From positions 1 to 7,165 of the forward strand of contig JAGGDZ010000295.1 in the NCBI GenBank assembly GCA_024648655.1: 7,165 bases of DNA. The letters are read 5' to 3'. Below, in pieces: positions 6,834-7,165 of this stretch. The notes under the pieces are model-generated. The model saw only the letters and a program-made list of their open reading frames with translations, did not search any database and had not been told where the DNA came from. The number at the start of each line of letters is the position of its first letter. Positions within the stretch are counted from its first letter, which is position 1. The position numbers and the translations under genes were made by a program. This DNA comes from Chloroflexota bacterium. GTDB taxonomy: Bacteria; Chloroflexota; Dehalococcoidia; Lucifugimonadales; JADFKI01.

Positions 6834-7069
6834 ATCCCCTTAGATCGTAACTTCTCTCCAATAAAAATGTTGGCAGAAATTATGCCAGAGGCGATTCCAA
6901 ATAGAAGATACTGGCAAGTCAATGGATTAAATGCCTGCGGCACTGTTGCAAAAAGTGTTAAAAGAGGGAGCTGATTGAAAAAAGGCGAGCGGCCCATAGA
7001 ATTGGAAGCCGTCTGAAACCCCAGTGTCCGAACCGACAGCGACACACACGCCATAGCCCTAAAATACCG

Positions 7070-7165
7070 CTAATCCCGAGGTCTATCGCGACTGACGAGA
7101 CTAACGACGGCAGTATCACCCTGAGCCGGGACGCCCCCGATGACGACTCCATCACAAGTTACCGA
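7070..7165 (+). pseudogene. FN3-like fragment, no start codon, truncated by window end
   Basis: In the frame of base 7088 the sequence reads ATDETNDGSITLSRDAP followed by DDDSITSYR up to the window edge. This aligns in register with the first FN3 domain at window bases 28-90 (SVTLTWDAPADSDVVGYQ): DAP, the acidic run and the final Tyr coincide. The FN3 core Trp (TGG) is Arg (CGG) here. The frame is open back to a TAA at 6959-6961, but it contains no ATG, GTG or TTG, and the residues before about 7070 are Arg/His-rich and not FN3-like. It is most simply a broken FN3 gene 5' end; a diverged gene continuing beyond the window is possible. Confidence 0.5.

Larger units (their letters stand above)
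6212..7165. other. AT-rich region without an intact gene
   Basis: This 954-bp stretch is visibly poorer in G and C (about 35-53% in the 60-base lines I counted) than the enzyme genes (about 60%). It holds a perfect hairpin (6660-6682), a probable decayed minus-strand gene (6318-6833), an uninterrupted but unrecognised minus-strand frame (6668-7054) with two hydrophobic stretches, and an FN3-like fragment at the end. I found no tRNA-like sequence, no clear rho-independent terminator after the methyltransferase and no transposase motifs. Confidence 0.6.

Noticed and set aside
6726..6974. Plus-strand 82-residue open frame in the AT-rich region
   Set aside because: No recognisable motif and no good ribosome site, and it overlaps the more protein-like minus-strand frame.
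6668..7054. Minus-strand 128-residue frame with two hydrophobic stretches as an independent membrane protein
   Set aside because: No family recognised. It overlaps the decayed gene in another frame and may only hold that gene's lost signal peptide; not supported enough to call.

Overview
The window reads as bacterial chromosomal DNA of about 60% GC in its genes, with strong Shine-Dalgarno sites (aggagg, acggagg, aaggag) and a good sigma-70-like promoter. The gene mix suggests Chloroflexota of the SAR202/Dehalococcoidia kind: a large secreted fibronectin-III/GLUG protein with 'GYQILRRRP' repeats and PTPEPT linkers, next to a PIG-L hydrolase, a type II haloacid-dehalogenase-like HAD, an SDR and a SAM methyltransferase. 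This assignment rests on remembered family resemblance, not on a search, and actinobacterial or other sponge or marine lineages remain possible.

Layout. Positions 1-2532 (+) are the 3' part of a large modular surface or secreted protein: two FN3 domains, a Pro/Thr/Glu linker, a beta-rich domain, a second copy of the linker, an Asp-rich segment and a GLUG-repeat domain. Its N-terminus lies upstream of the window. A convergent PIG-L family deacetylase-like gene (2572-3303, -) follows after only 39 bp. A 230-bp divergent intergenic region then holds a 14-bp-arm inverted repeat and a TTGACA-N17-TAACAT promoter facing the HAD gene. Three enzyme genes run in the same direction: HAD (3534-4256), SDR (4400-5254) and methyltransferase (5387-6211). 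They are separated by about 130-145 bp, so each may carry its own signals rather than form a tight operon.

Positions 6212-7165 are different: clearly more AT-rich and without an intact convincing gene. On the minus strand an ORF (6318-6833) carries the motifs of a small secreted Cys-containing protein, but the likely continuation lies in another frame, so it looks decayed. At the very end (about 7070-7165, +) a second FN3-like stretch appears. It has no start codon and its core Trp is replaced by Arg, so it looks like a broken relative of the FN3 module at the start of the window.

How the genes work together: PIG-L, HAD, SDR and methyltransferase are all small-molecule tailoring or catabolic enzyme types, but nothing in the sequence fixes a shared substrate. 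The FN3/GLUG protein is probably unrelated to them and acts outside the cell. I see no defence system, CRISPR array, RNA gene or intact mobile element. The most unusual parts are the flanking FN3 modules with the degenerate region before the second one, and the inverted repeat between PIG-L and HAD.
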